5,056 nucleotides of DNA, from assembly GCA_021325695.1 (NCBI GenBank), contig JAJTCR010000151.1, positions 1 to 5,056 on the forward strand. Reading direction: 5' to 3'. Position numbers and translations under genes: made by a program. The notes beneath the pieces are model-generated. The model had not been told where the DNA came from, made no database searches, and saw only the letters and a program-made list of their open reading frames with translations. Numbering within the stretch: the first letter of the stretch is position 1; every line of letters starts with the position of its first letter. Shown here piece after piece: positions 1 through 5,056 of this stretch. The DNA is from Steroidobacteraceae bacterium. GTDB taxonomy: Bacteria; Pseudomonadota; Gammaproteobacteria; Steroidobacterales; Steroidobacteraceae.

Positions 1-2238
1 TTCGAGGTCGAAGCGGTGGCCGAGCACGGCGGCCGCCTGCAACGCCTGCTGCAGGCCGGGATCGAGCCGCTCGACGCGGCGCAGCAGCAGCGCGCGCACG
101 GAGCCGGGCAGCGCCGACTCGCCGCTCGCCGACGCGCGCAGCAATTGCTCGAGAAACAACGGGTGGCCCCCGGCGAGATCGACGCAGCGCTCGAGCGTCT
201 CGGGTGACCACTGCCCATGCGCAGCCGCGAGCTCGACCGCCTCGTCGCGGTCGAGCGGCGCGAGGTCGAGCGTGGTCATCGGGCAGCCACGGATGCGCGC
301 GCGCCACGACGGGACCAGCGGGTCGTCGTCGGCTCGCACGGACAACGTCAGCAGCACGGGGCGCGAGGCGAGCGCAGCCGCGAGATCGGCGAGTGCGGCA
401 AGTTCCATTGGCTCCGCCCAGTGGGCGTCCTCGACGACGAGCAACAGTGGCGCCGTCGCCGCGCGCTGCACCACGCGCTGCAGCGCGGCGGACCTTCCAC
501 GTTCGCGCGTGGCGTTGTCCATCGCCGCGACTCGGTCGGTGCTGTCGGATTCGGTCGCCCCGATCAGGTCCAGCACGAACGTGCGATCCTCCGGCGCGAG
601 GCAGCCGCCCACCACGGCGGCGTCGACGCTGGCGACCGCATCCGCATCGACGTGCCCCGGTTCCACGCCCACGAGCCGCGCGACCAGCGCCGGAATGGGG
701 CGCTCGAGCGCGGACTGCCCGAAATCGAACACGCGCAGGACGTGGCTCGCGATGCCTCGCTGCGTCGCGGCGTGCACCAGCGCCTCGATGATCGCCGACT
801 TGCCGATCCCCGGTTCGCCACGCACGACCACCACCCGTCCCCGCGACGACGTCGTCACGCGGTCGAGCAGGCTCGTGAGCAACGCCAGCTCCGCGCGCCG
901 GCCGACGAACGGCCGCGCCGCCCGTTGCGCGTCCGGCATCGTGTGCGGCGTCACGCGGTGCGCCGATGGCGTGCCGGGCGAGACCCGCGACTCGTGCGCG
1001 AAGCGATCGCGCAGCCGCGCCAGCAGGTCGTTCGACACCAGCACTTCACCGGCGAGGGCGCCGCGGGCGAGCTGGCGCGCACCCGTCACCGCGCGTCCGC
1101 CGAGGGGCACGGTCTCGTCGCCGCGGCCGGGCAGCACCTGTCCCGCCTCGACGCCACAGCTGAAGTTGGGGCCGGCGCCACGAGGCGACGTCGCGAGGGC
1201 GAGCGCGGCACGGACGGCCCGCTCGTCCTCGTTGCCCGTCATCGCCTCCAGGCCGAACACCGCGATCGCGTCCTCGGCCCCGGCCGTGTCGAGACGGCCC
1301 CCGAAACGCTGGACGACCGTTTCGACCTGCCGCGCGAAAGCGATCGCCCGGGATCGCACCTGTTCGACGTCGGGGTCGGCATCGTCGGTCGCCAGCCGCA
1401 CGCAGAGGACGACGGCATCGCGCAACACCGGCGGAGTCGAGCTCACCCGTCCGGCGGGCTCCGCGACGACGCTTGCTTCCGACTCGTCTGCGGGCGCCGA
1501 GGGTTCGGCCGAGCGTCGACGTCGCATGATCTCGCGGTGGAGCGCGTCGGTCGCGGGCTCGGTCGCCACGTCGAGCTCGCGTCGCAAAACGTCCCGGCAC
1601 GTGCGGTACTGGCGCAGGGCCTCGGTCCAGCGCCCCTGCTTCGCCAGCACGTCCATCAAGGCGCGGTGTGCGCGTTCGTTGACCGGCTCCAGCGTGAGCA
1701 GCCGCTCGAGCGCGGCCCGCTGTCCTTCGAGGTCCGCGGTCGCACCGCACCGTGCCGCCACGTGCTCGAGCGCCTCGATGCGCTGTCGCCGGAACACGCC
1801 GCGCTGCTGCTCGAGCCACTGGTCGAACGCGATCGATTTCGCCTCCACGCCGGCGAGCAGCTCCTCGACCGGCACGTCGGCGGCGGACGCGGCGAACGAG
1901 CCCGCGCGCAACCCGGCCCGAAAGCCGGCGAGGTCGGTCTCGACTTTCGAGCCGTCGAGCCAGACGGCACCCGCGTCGGACCGGAGCGTATCGCCGTGCT
2001 CGTCGGGGAGCGCCTTGCGCAGCGCCGCGAGCGCCTGGCGCAGGCTGGCCCGGCCGAGTTCCGGGTCGGAGTCCTCCCAGAGCAACGACGCCAGGAGGTC
2101 ACGACTGAGCGGGGTGCCGGGTTCGAGTGCCAGGCACCCGAGCAGGGCCTGCGCCTTGCGCGAAGTGATCCGGAGCGCGCGCCCGTCGCCGGCCGCGACG
2201 CGCAATGCCCCAACCACCCCGATCGACAGTCCGGCCAC
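1..2238 (-). CDS. AfsR/SARP-like regulator: winged helix + BTAD + cyclase-like domain + AAA ATPase (C-terminus off window)
   Basis: One open frame of 746 codons runs off the left edge. The protein is a cytoplasmic ATP-dependent transcriptional regulator. Residues about 5-97 form an OmpR-type winged helix (SRKAQALLGCLALEPG at 26-41, then LLWEDSD and ASLRQALAALRKAL). Residues about 100-238 are a BTAD helical domain (LEPVNERAHRALMDVLAKQG, EALRQYRTCRDVL). After an Ala/Glu/Pro linker, residues about 276-410 resemble a class III nucleotide cyclase without its metal-binding aspartates. FVGRRAEL (444-451) opens an AAA/STAND ATPase with Walker A GEPGIGKS (474-481) and Walker B LLLVVEDAHW (598-607). 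The GTG start at 2238 is chosen because AGGGAG lies 6 nt upstream, the frame is closed by TGA at 2280-2278, and the winged helix begins at once. Relatives are often about 1000 residues or more, with C-terminal TPRs, so roughly a quarter to a third is probably missing. It is transcribed divergently from the TPR gene, which it probably controls. The family call is firm; the target and effector are inferred. Confidence 0.92.
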   Translation of the reverse strand, partial: MAGLSIGVVGALRVAAGDGRALRITSRKAQALLGCLALEPGTPLSRDLLASLLWEDSDPELGRASLRQALAALRKALPDEHGDTLRSDAGAVWLDGSKVETDLAGFRAGLRAGSFAASAADVPVEELLAGVEAKSIAFDQWLEQQRGVFRRQRIEALEHVAARCGATADLEGQRAALERLLTLEPVNERAHRALMDVLAKQGRWTEALRQYRTCRDVLRRELDVATEPATDALHREIMRRRRSAEPSAPADESEASVVAEPAGRVSSTPPVLRDAVVLCVRLATDDADPDVEQVRSRAIAFARQVETVVQRFGGRLDTAGAEDAIAVFGLEAMTGNEDERAVRAALALATSPRGAGPNFSCGVEAGQVLPGRGDETVPLGGRAVTGARQLARGALAGEVLVSNDLLARLRDRFAHESRVSPGTPSAHRVTPHTMPDAQRAARPFVGRRAELALLTSLLDRVTTSSRGRVVVVRGEPGIGKSAIIEALVHAATQRGIASHVLRVFDFGQSALERPIPALVARLVGVEPGHVDADAVASVDAAVVGGCLAPEDRTFVLDLIGATESDSTDRVAAMDNATRERGRSAALQRVVQRAATAPLLLVVEDAHWAEPMELAALADLAAALASRPVLLTLSVRADDDPLVPSWRARIRGCPMTTLDLAPLDRDEAVELAAAHGQWSPETLERCVDLAGGHPLFLEQLLRASASGESALPGSVRALLLRRVERLDPGLQQALQAAAVLGHRFDLE

Positions 2239-2243
2239 GGCCG

Positions 2244-2249
2244 CTCCCT
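2244..2249 (-). promoter_or_regulatory. Ribosome binding site of the regulator gene
   Basis: On the minus strand AGGGAG is followed by 6 nt (GCGGCC) and the GTG start at 2238. It is the only good SD in this frame downstream of the TGA at 2280-2278, so it decides the start. A GTG at 2281 in another frame has no comparable SD and leads to a short frame ending at 2099. Confidence 0.75.
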
Positions 2250-2273
2250 GATGGCGCTCGAGCGCACCCGTCG

Positions 2274-2301
2274 ATTTTCACGTATTTTTCACGCCTGTCG
2301 A
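2274..2301 (-). promoter_or_regulatory. Candidate sigma70-type promoter of the regulator gene
   Basis: Read on the minus strand, TCGACA (2301-2296, 5 of 6 to TTGACA) is followed after 16 bp by GAAAAT (2279-2274, 4 of 6 to TATAAT). This would start transcription near 2267, giving a leader of about 30 nt before the GTG at 2238. Two of the three TTCACG repeats lie over its -10 and spacer, so a protein bound there would be expected to affect this promoter. Inferred from pattern only. Confidence 0.4.
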
Positions 2302-2317
2302 GACGGGGTGTTCACGC
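2277..2317 (+). promoter_or_regulatory. Triple TTCACG direct repeat, probable regulator operator
   Basis: TTCACG occurs at 2277-2282, 2288-2293 and 2311-2316. The first two starts are 11 bp apart and the third is 23 bp further, so all lie on about the same helix face. The first two share the longer string TTTTCACG. The third, read as heptamer TTCACGC, ends 8 bp before the candidate -10 at 2326. SARP-family winged-helix regulators are known to bind heptameric direct repeats at 11-bp spacing with the last repeat 8 bp from the -10. The repeats stand beside a SARP-like gene, so they are its likely binding site. The repeats are seen; the assignment is inference. Confidence 0.6.
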
Positions 2318-2325
2318 GGCCTGCC

Positions 2326-2331
2326 TAGAGT
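2326..2331 (+). promoter_or_regulatory. Candidate -10 element for the TPR-hydrolase genes
   Basis: TAGAGT (4 of 6 to TATAAT) lies 8 bp after the third TTCACGC repeat. No good -35 is present at 16-18 bp upstream (about 2303-2309, an ACGGGG-like stretch). That would fit an activator-dependent promoter in which the repeats replace the -35. Transcription would start near 2338, giving a leader of about 55 nt. Confidence 0.4.
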
Positions 2332-2344
2332 GCGATCCCAGAGA

Positions 2345-2360
2345 CGGCGGACGACCGCCG
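2345..2360 (+). other. GC-only hairpin in the leader of the TPR gene
   Basis: CGGCGG (2345-2350) and CCGCCG (2355-2360) are perfect reverse complements around the loop ACGA, making a 6-bp all-GC stem. No T-run follows, so it is not an intrinsic terminator. It ends 19 nt before the SD and does not cover it. It may stabilise the 5' end of the mRNA; a chance hairpin is quite possible in DNA this GC-rich. Confidence 0.4.
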
Positions 2361-2379
2361 CCGTTCGACCCACAACGAC

Positions 2380-2385
2380 AGGAGG
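2380..2385 (+). promoter_or_regulatory. Ribosome binding site of the TPR gene
   Basis: AGGAGG is followed by 7 nt and the ATG at 2393. This near-consensus SD decides the start against the in-frame GTG at 2330, which would add 21 Arg/Thr-rich residues and overlaps the candidate -10. Confidence 0.85.
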
Positions 2386-2392
2386 CTGCCCC

Positions 2393-3805
2393 ATGCAACT
2401 GAAGGATCACCGCGGGCTCGAAGTGTCGACTCGCAACACCCGTTCACTCGAGCGCTTCGAAAAGGCCCTCGACCTGACGACGTCGTACTTCGTCGACCCG
2501 CTCGCGGAAATCAACGCCGCAATCGCCGACGACCCGGACTGCGCCATTGCGCACTGCCTGCGCGCGGGACTCGCCGTCATGTCTTCGGAGCGCGGCGCGC
2601 TGCCGCTGATCGACGAAAGCGTCGCCGTGATCGAAGCCCCCGCCACGGGCGCCAACGATCGCGAGCGGCGTCACGCGGCCGCCGCGCGCGCGTGGGCGCA
2701 GGGCGACTTCGCCCGTGGCAAGCAGCTCTACGATGCGATCGTCGTCGACTTCCCGCGCGACCAGCTCGCGGTGCAGATCGCGCACGTGGGCGACTTTTTC
2801 CTCGGCCAGTCGACCATGCTGCGGGACCGCATGGCGCAGGTGCTGCCGCACTGGGACGCGAGCGTGCCCGGCTACGGGTACCTGCTCGGCATGCAGGCGT
2901 TCGGCCTGGAGGAAACCGCGCTCTACGAGCGCGCCGAGGACACGGGGCGCCGTGCACTCGAACTCAATCCGCGCGATCCGTGGGCCGTGCACGCCGTCGC
3001 GCACGTCATGGAGATGCAGGGACGGCTACGCGACGGCATCGACTGGCTGAGCTCCCGCCAGGCCGACTGGTCGATCGACAACGGCCTCGCCTACCACAAC
3101 TGGTGGCACCTCGCGCTGCACCACTTGGACCTCGCCGAGTACGATCGCGTGCTGGAACTCTACGACACGCGCATCCGCCCGGTGCAGACGCCGGTCGCGC
3201 TCGAGATGCTCGACGCGTCGGCGATGCTGTGGCGACTCACCCTCCGGGGCGTCGACGTCGGCGCACGCTGGCAGCCGCTGGCCGAGGCCTGGGCCCCGAT
3301 CGCGAACGAGGGGTTCTACGCGTTCAACGACGTGCACGCGACGATGGCGCTGGTCGGCAGCCAGCAGTGGTCGCGGGTCGAGGACGTGCTTTCGAGCATG
3401 GAGCGCGCGGCCGGCGAATCAGGAACCAACGCGACGATGACGCGCGAGGTCGGCCTGCCGCTCGCGCGTGGCATTGCCGCGTTCGGCCGGGGACGCTACG
3501 CGGAGGCCGTCGAGCACATCACGCCTGCGCGAGCGCACGCGAACCGATTCGGCGGCAGCCACGCCCAGCGCGACATCGTGCACCTGACGCTGCTCGAGTC
3601 CGCCATGCGTGCCGGCAATGCGCCGCTCGCCCGCGCGCTCGCGTCGGAGCGCACGGACGTCAAGCGCACCAGTCCGTTCAACTGGCGCATGCTCGGCCGC
3701 GCGCTCGAGATGCAGGGCCTCGCGCAGGACGCAGCGAAGGCGCGCGAGACGGCGGACCTTCGCGCCGCAGCGCAGCAGCCGCGTCGGGAGAAGGTGGCGG
3801 CGTGA
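2393..3805 (+). CDS. TTC38-family tetratricopeptide repeat protein
   Basis: A 470-residue protein with no signal peptide or membrane segment, so probably cytoplasmic. The whole length is helical TPR-like repeats. Family marks are ELNPRDPWAVHAVAHVMEM (190-208), YHNWWHLALHHLDL (234-247), an RGIAAFGRGRYAEAV repeat in the C-terminal third, and FGGSHAQRD (386-394). As far as I recall, these are the same blocks found in TTC38 proteins from bacteria to mammals, and the length matches. No enzymatic activity is established for the family, so a scaffold role is the default. Conserved histidines spaced i,i+4 in two neighbouring helices (H200/H204 and H235/H239) suggest something more. The gene follows a strong SD and is divergent from the SARP-like regulator. 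It is followed after 79 nt by the carbon-nitrogen hydrolase gene on the same strand, so the two are probably cotranscribed. The family call is strong; function is unknown. Confidence 0.9.
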   Translation: MQLKDHRGLEVSTRNTRSLERFEKALDLTTSYFVDPLAEINAAIADDPDCAIAHCLRAGLAVMSSERGALPLIDESVAVIEAPATGANDRERRHAAAARAWAQGDFARGKQLYDAIVVDFPRDQLAVQIAHVGDFFLGQSTMLRDRMAQVLPHWDASVPGYGYLLGMQAFGLEETALYERAEDTGRRALELNPRDPWAVHAVAHVMEMQGRLRDGIDWLSSRQADWSIDNGLAYHNWWHLALHHLDLAEYDRVLELYDTRIRPVQTPVALEMLDASAMLWRLTLRGVDVGARWQPLAEAWAPIANEGFYAFNDVHATMALVGSQQWSRVEDVLSSMERAAGESGTNATMTREVGLPLARGIAAFGRGRYAEAVEHITPARAHANRFGGSHAQRDIVHLTLLESAMRAGNAPLARALASERTDVKRTSPFNWRMLGRALEMQGLAQDAAKARETADLRAAAQQPRREKVAA

Positions 3806-3842
3806 TCGCACGGATGTCGTAGTTTCATCCGTCGCTTCGAGG

Positions 3843-3867
3843 GGGGGGCCGTCCAGCAGGGGGGCCG
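3843..3867 (+). repeat. 9-bp direct repeat of GGGGGGCCG in the intergenic spacer
   Basis: GGGGGGCCG occurs at 3843-3851 and again at 3859-3867, separated by the 7-nt TCCAGCA (period 16). The first copy extends to eight G on its left side (3841-3848). The pair lies just before the start of the hydrolase gene and its second copy contains the only SD-like purine run there. Such G runs can slip during replication or form unusual secondary structure. Confidence 0.7.
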
Positions 3868-3872
3868 CCCCC
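3859..3872 (+). promoter_or_regulatory. Possible SD-masking hairpin before the hydrolase gene
   Basis: GGGGG (3859-3863) can pair with CCCCC (3868-3872) around the loop GCCG. The G run at 3858-3864 is the only SD-like sequence here, 8 nt before an in-frame GTG at 3873 and 20 nt before the ATG at 3885. The stem would hide it. The same C run could instead pair with the upstream G8 tract at 3841-3848 and leave the SD free. The pairing is visible; a regulatory role is speculation. Confidence 0.35.
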
Positions 3873-3884
3873 GTGTCATTGGGT

Positions 3885-4676
3885 ATGCGCATCGCGCTGG
3901 CCAACCTTGCCTTTCCCGACTCCGCGGAGGGGTCGGTCACGCAGGCCATCGCGGCCATCCAGCGTGCCGGTTCGCAGGCGGCAAGCGTCGTCTGCTTTCC
4001 GGAATGCTTCGTGCCCGGTTACCGCGCACCGGAGCGGCACGTCGCGCCGGCCGATGCCGGATTTCTCGACGACGCGTGGACGCGCATCGGACGCGCCGCG
4101 GCGCGCGCAGGAACGACGGTGATCCTCGGCACCGAGCGTATCGACGAAACCGGCGCGCTCGTCGCGACCGCGCTCGTGATCGACCCCGACGGGGCGCGGC
4201 AGGGATTCCAGGACAAGGTGCAGATCGACCCGTCCGAGGAGGGCCTCTACGCGGCCGGCCGTTATCGTCGTGTGTTTCACGCGGGCAACCTGACGTTCGG
4301 CATCGTGATCTGCCACGAAGGCTGGCGCTACCCGGAAACCGTGCGGTGGGCGGCGCGTCGCGGTGCCCAGGTCGTGTTCCATCCGCAGTATCACGCAGCG
4401 ACCGTGGGCTCGCATCGTCCGCGACACTACGCGGACGCCGCGAACTCGTTTCACGAAAAAGCCGTGCTGTGCCGCGCCGCCGAGAACACGTGCTATTTCG
4501 CGACCGTCAACTACGCCGGCGCGGACTCTCCCACAACCTCGGCCGTGGCGACCCCCGAAGGCACGCTGCTGGCGTATCAGCCGTACGGCGAATCGGGCCT
4601 GCTGGTGGTGGACCTGAACCTACAGGCCGCAACCGGGCTGCTCGCCCGACGGTACAAGCCGATTTCCGAGGACTGA
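3885..4676 (+). CDS. Carbon-nitrogen hydrolase (nitrilase superfamily, amidase-type)
   Basis: A 263-residue cytoplasmic enzyme of the nitrilase superfamily, which hydrolyses a nonpeptide C-N bond of an amide, carbamoyl compound or nitrile through a cysteine thioester. The catalytic triad is complete: E40 in VVCFPECFVPGY, K111 in FQDKVQIDP and C143 in FGIVICHEGWRYPE. E118/E119 sit where the family often has a second glutamate. The length is normal for a single-domain member, and ERHVAP, PQYHAA and the C-terminal LLVVDLNLQ strand keep the fold. The cysteine is followed by His-Glu-Gly rather than the commoner Tyr/Trp-Asp/Glu, so I do not assign a substrate. The ATG at 3885 is chosen because MRIALA begins the first family strand. 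A GTG at 3873 (four residues longer) has the better SD spacing, so the start is uncertain by 12 nt. The gene probably shares a transcript with the TPR gene. Family very likely; reaction open. Confidence 0.9.
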   Translation: MRIALANLAFPDSAEGSVTQAIAAIQRAGSQAASVVCFPECFVPGYRAPERHVAPADAGFLDDAWTRIGRAAARAGTTVILGTERIDETGALVATALVIDPDGARQGFQDKVQIDPSEEGLYAAGRYRRVFHAGNLTFGIVICHEGWRYPETVRWAARRGAQVVFHPQYHAATVGSHRPRHYADAANSFHEKAVLCRAAENTCYFATVNYAGADSPTTSAVATPEGTLLAYQPYGESGLLVVDLNLQAATGLLARRYKPISED

Positions 4677-4749
4677 CGGCACCATCGGAACCCTCCGGCA
4701 GTGACCGTGTCTGACCGGGGACGTCTACGGATCCACGGATGGGCCCCGC
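4677..4749. other. Intergenic spacer, no clear signal
   Basis: The 73 nt between the hydrolase stop and the lipoprotein start show no T-tailed hairpin, no convincing -35/-10 pair, no TTCACG repeat and no strong SD; ACGGA at 4735-4739 is the best purine stretch and is weak. Whether the lipoprotein gene is read through from upstream cannot be told. Confidence 0.5.
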
Positions 4750-5056
4750 GTGCGAAGAAAGTTTTTCCCGGTATGTACGATCGTGCTCGTGGCGTTGCTT
4801 GGCGCGGGGTGCGGCGGTAGCGAGGACGACTCTGACGGCAGTGGCTCGAATGGGGGCGGTGGCGATCCGGGACCGTCTCGCGGCGAGCTGCTGGAAGCGC
4901 CGCTGCTCGTGCGCACGGTCACGACGAGCGAACTGCTCACGAACCTGAACGACCCGGTCAACCAGGCGCTGCTTTCGCAGGCGGGCGCCCCGCTCTGCGA
5001 CATCGCCGTGTACAGGATCGAGTACGCGACGCTCGGCGGTCGAGCCGAGGAAACGG
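4750..5056 (+). CDS. Lipoprotein, probable secreted alpha/beta-hydrolase (partial, C-terminus off window)
   Basis: The visible 102 codons begin with a lipoprotein signal peptide: basic MRRKFF, a hydrophobic stretch (IVLVALL) and the lipobox LGAGC with the acylated cysteine at residue 21. Glycine rather than aspartate at mature +2 would favour the outer membrane in a Gram-negative cell. Residues 22-43 are a Gly/Ser/Asp linker. The mature part contains LLTNLNDPVNQALLSQ and then APLCDIAVYRIEYATLGG (residues about 80-97). A Cys-Asp-x-x-Val-Tyr-x-x-x-Tyr-x-Thr pattern of this kind precedes the catalytic domain in a group of secreted alpha/beta-hydrolase (esterase/lipase-like) lipoproteins. That match is from memory, and the nucleophile region lies beyond the window. 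The GTG start at 4750 is chosen because it places a charged n-region before the hydrophobic core; the SD is weak. A plain hypothetical lipoprotein remains possible. Confidence 0.75.
   Translation, partial: MRRKFFPVCTIVLVALLGAGCGGSEDDSDGSGSNGGGGDPGPSRGELLEAPLLVRTVTTSELLTNLNDPVNQALLSQAGAPLCDIAVYRIEYATLGGRAEET

Noticed and set aside
1656..2267. A 203-codon minus-strand frame and a 257-codon one at 1046-1819
   Set aside because: They are other frames of the same regulator region, with low-complexity Arg/Ser/Ala/Pro products and no SD.
217..2328. A 703-codon open frame on the plus strand opposite the regulator, and an overlapping 659-codon frame at 272-2251
   Set aside because: The products are Arg/His- or Ser/Arg-rich with no recognisable domain, and they mirror the codon bias of the minus-strand regulator, whose frame has a clear winged helix, BTAD, Walker A and Walker B. 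These are GC-driven shadows.
2330..2392. Upstream GTG start that would lengthen the TPR protein by 21 residues
   Set aside because: The extension is Arg/Thr-rich, overlaps the candidate -10 and has no SD, while the ATG at 2393 has AGGAGG at 7 nt.
2444..3004. A 186-codon minus-strand frame antisense to the TPR gene
   Set aside because: Its composition looks fairly protein-like, but it has no recognisable family and no promoter or SD, and it lies wholly opposite a gene with strong family matches.
3609..3884. In-frame upstream extension of the hydrolase into the TPR gene
   Set aside because: It would overlap the TPR coding region by about 200 nt and add Arg/Ser-rich sequence before the natural first strand MRIALA. 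Only the 4-residue extension to GTG 3873 remains plausible.
4270..4455. Further TTTCACG strings at about 4275 and 4449
   Set aside because: They are single copies inside the hydrolase coding sequence, encoding FHA and FHE, without 11-bp phased partners.
4677..4749. Intrinsic terminator after the hydrolase gene
   Set aside because: No stem with a following T-run could be found.
4739..4948. ATG at 4739 opening a 69-codon plus-strand frame
   Set aside because: Its product is Arg/Cys-rich without features, whereas the frame from GTG 4750 gives a signal peptide with lipobox and stays open to the window end.
4725..5003. A 92-codon minus-strand Ser/Pro-rich frame opposite the lipoprotein
   Set aside because: Its Ser/Pro runs are the complement of the Gly/Ser linker codons of the lipoprotein; no SD or family resemblance.

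Overview
The window is GC-rich bacterial chromosome, with strong G/C preference at third codon positions in every called gene. Its features suggest a high-GC Gram-negative bacterium, such as a proteobacterium: an AfsR/SARP-like one-piece regulator of the BTAD plus AAA type, a TTC38-type TPR protein, a nitrilase-superfamily hydrolase, and a lipoprotein whose mature +2 residue is glycine. The sequence alone does not fix the genus. No tRNA, rRNA, CRISPR array, insertion sequence or phage gene was seen.

Layout. Bases 1-2238 (minus strand) hold most of a large transcriptional regulator: OmpR-like winged helix, BTAD, a degenerate class III cyclase-like domain, then an AAA/STAND ATPase. Its C-terminus runs off the left edge. 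Bases 2239-2392 are a divergent control region. It contains three TTCACG direct repeats, a candidate -10 for the rightward gene, a candidate promoter for the regulator, a leader hairpin and strong ribosome binding sites on both sides. Bases 2393-3805 (plus) encode a TTC38-family TPR protein. After a short G-rich spacer with a 9-bp direct repeat and a possible SD-blocking hairpin, bases 3885-4676 (plus) encode a carbon-nitrogen hydrolase with an intact Glu-Lys-Cys triad. Bases 4750-5056 (plus) are the start of a lipoprotein that resembles the N-terminus of secreted alpha/beta-hydrolases and is cut by the right edge.

Working model (inference). The regulator binds the repeats, which overlap its own promoter and lie just upstream of the TPR-gene -10, and so controls itself and the TPR-hydrolase pair. 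The third repeat ends exactly 8 bp before the candidate -10, the geometry reported for SARP activators. The TPR protein and the amidase-type enzyme may act on a common small-molecule amide or nitrile pathway, but nothing here identifies the substrate. The lipoprotein gene may be a separate unit. The candidate for an undescribed system is this regulator / TTC38-like protein / amidase cassette, with TTC38 the member of least known function.
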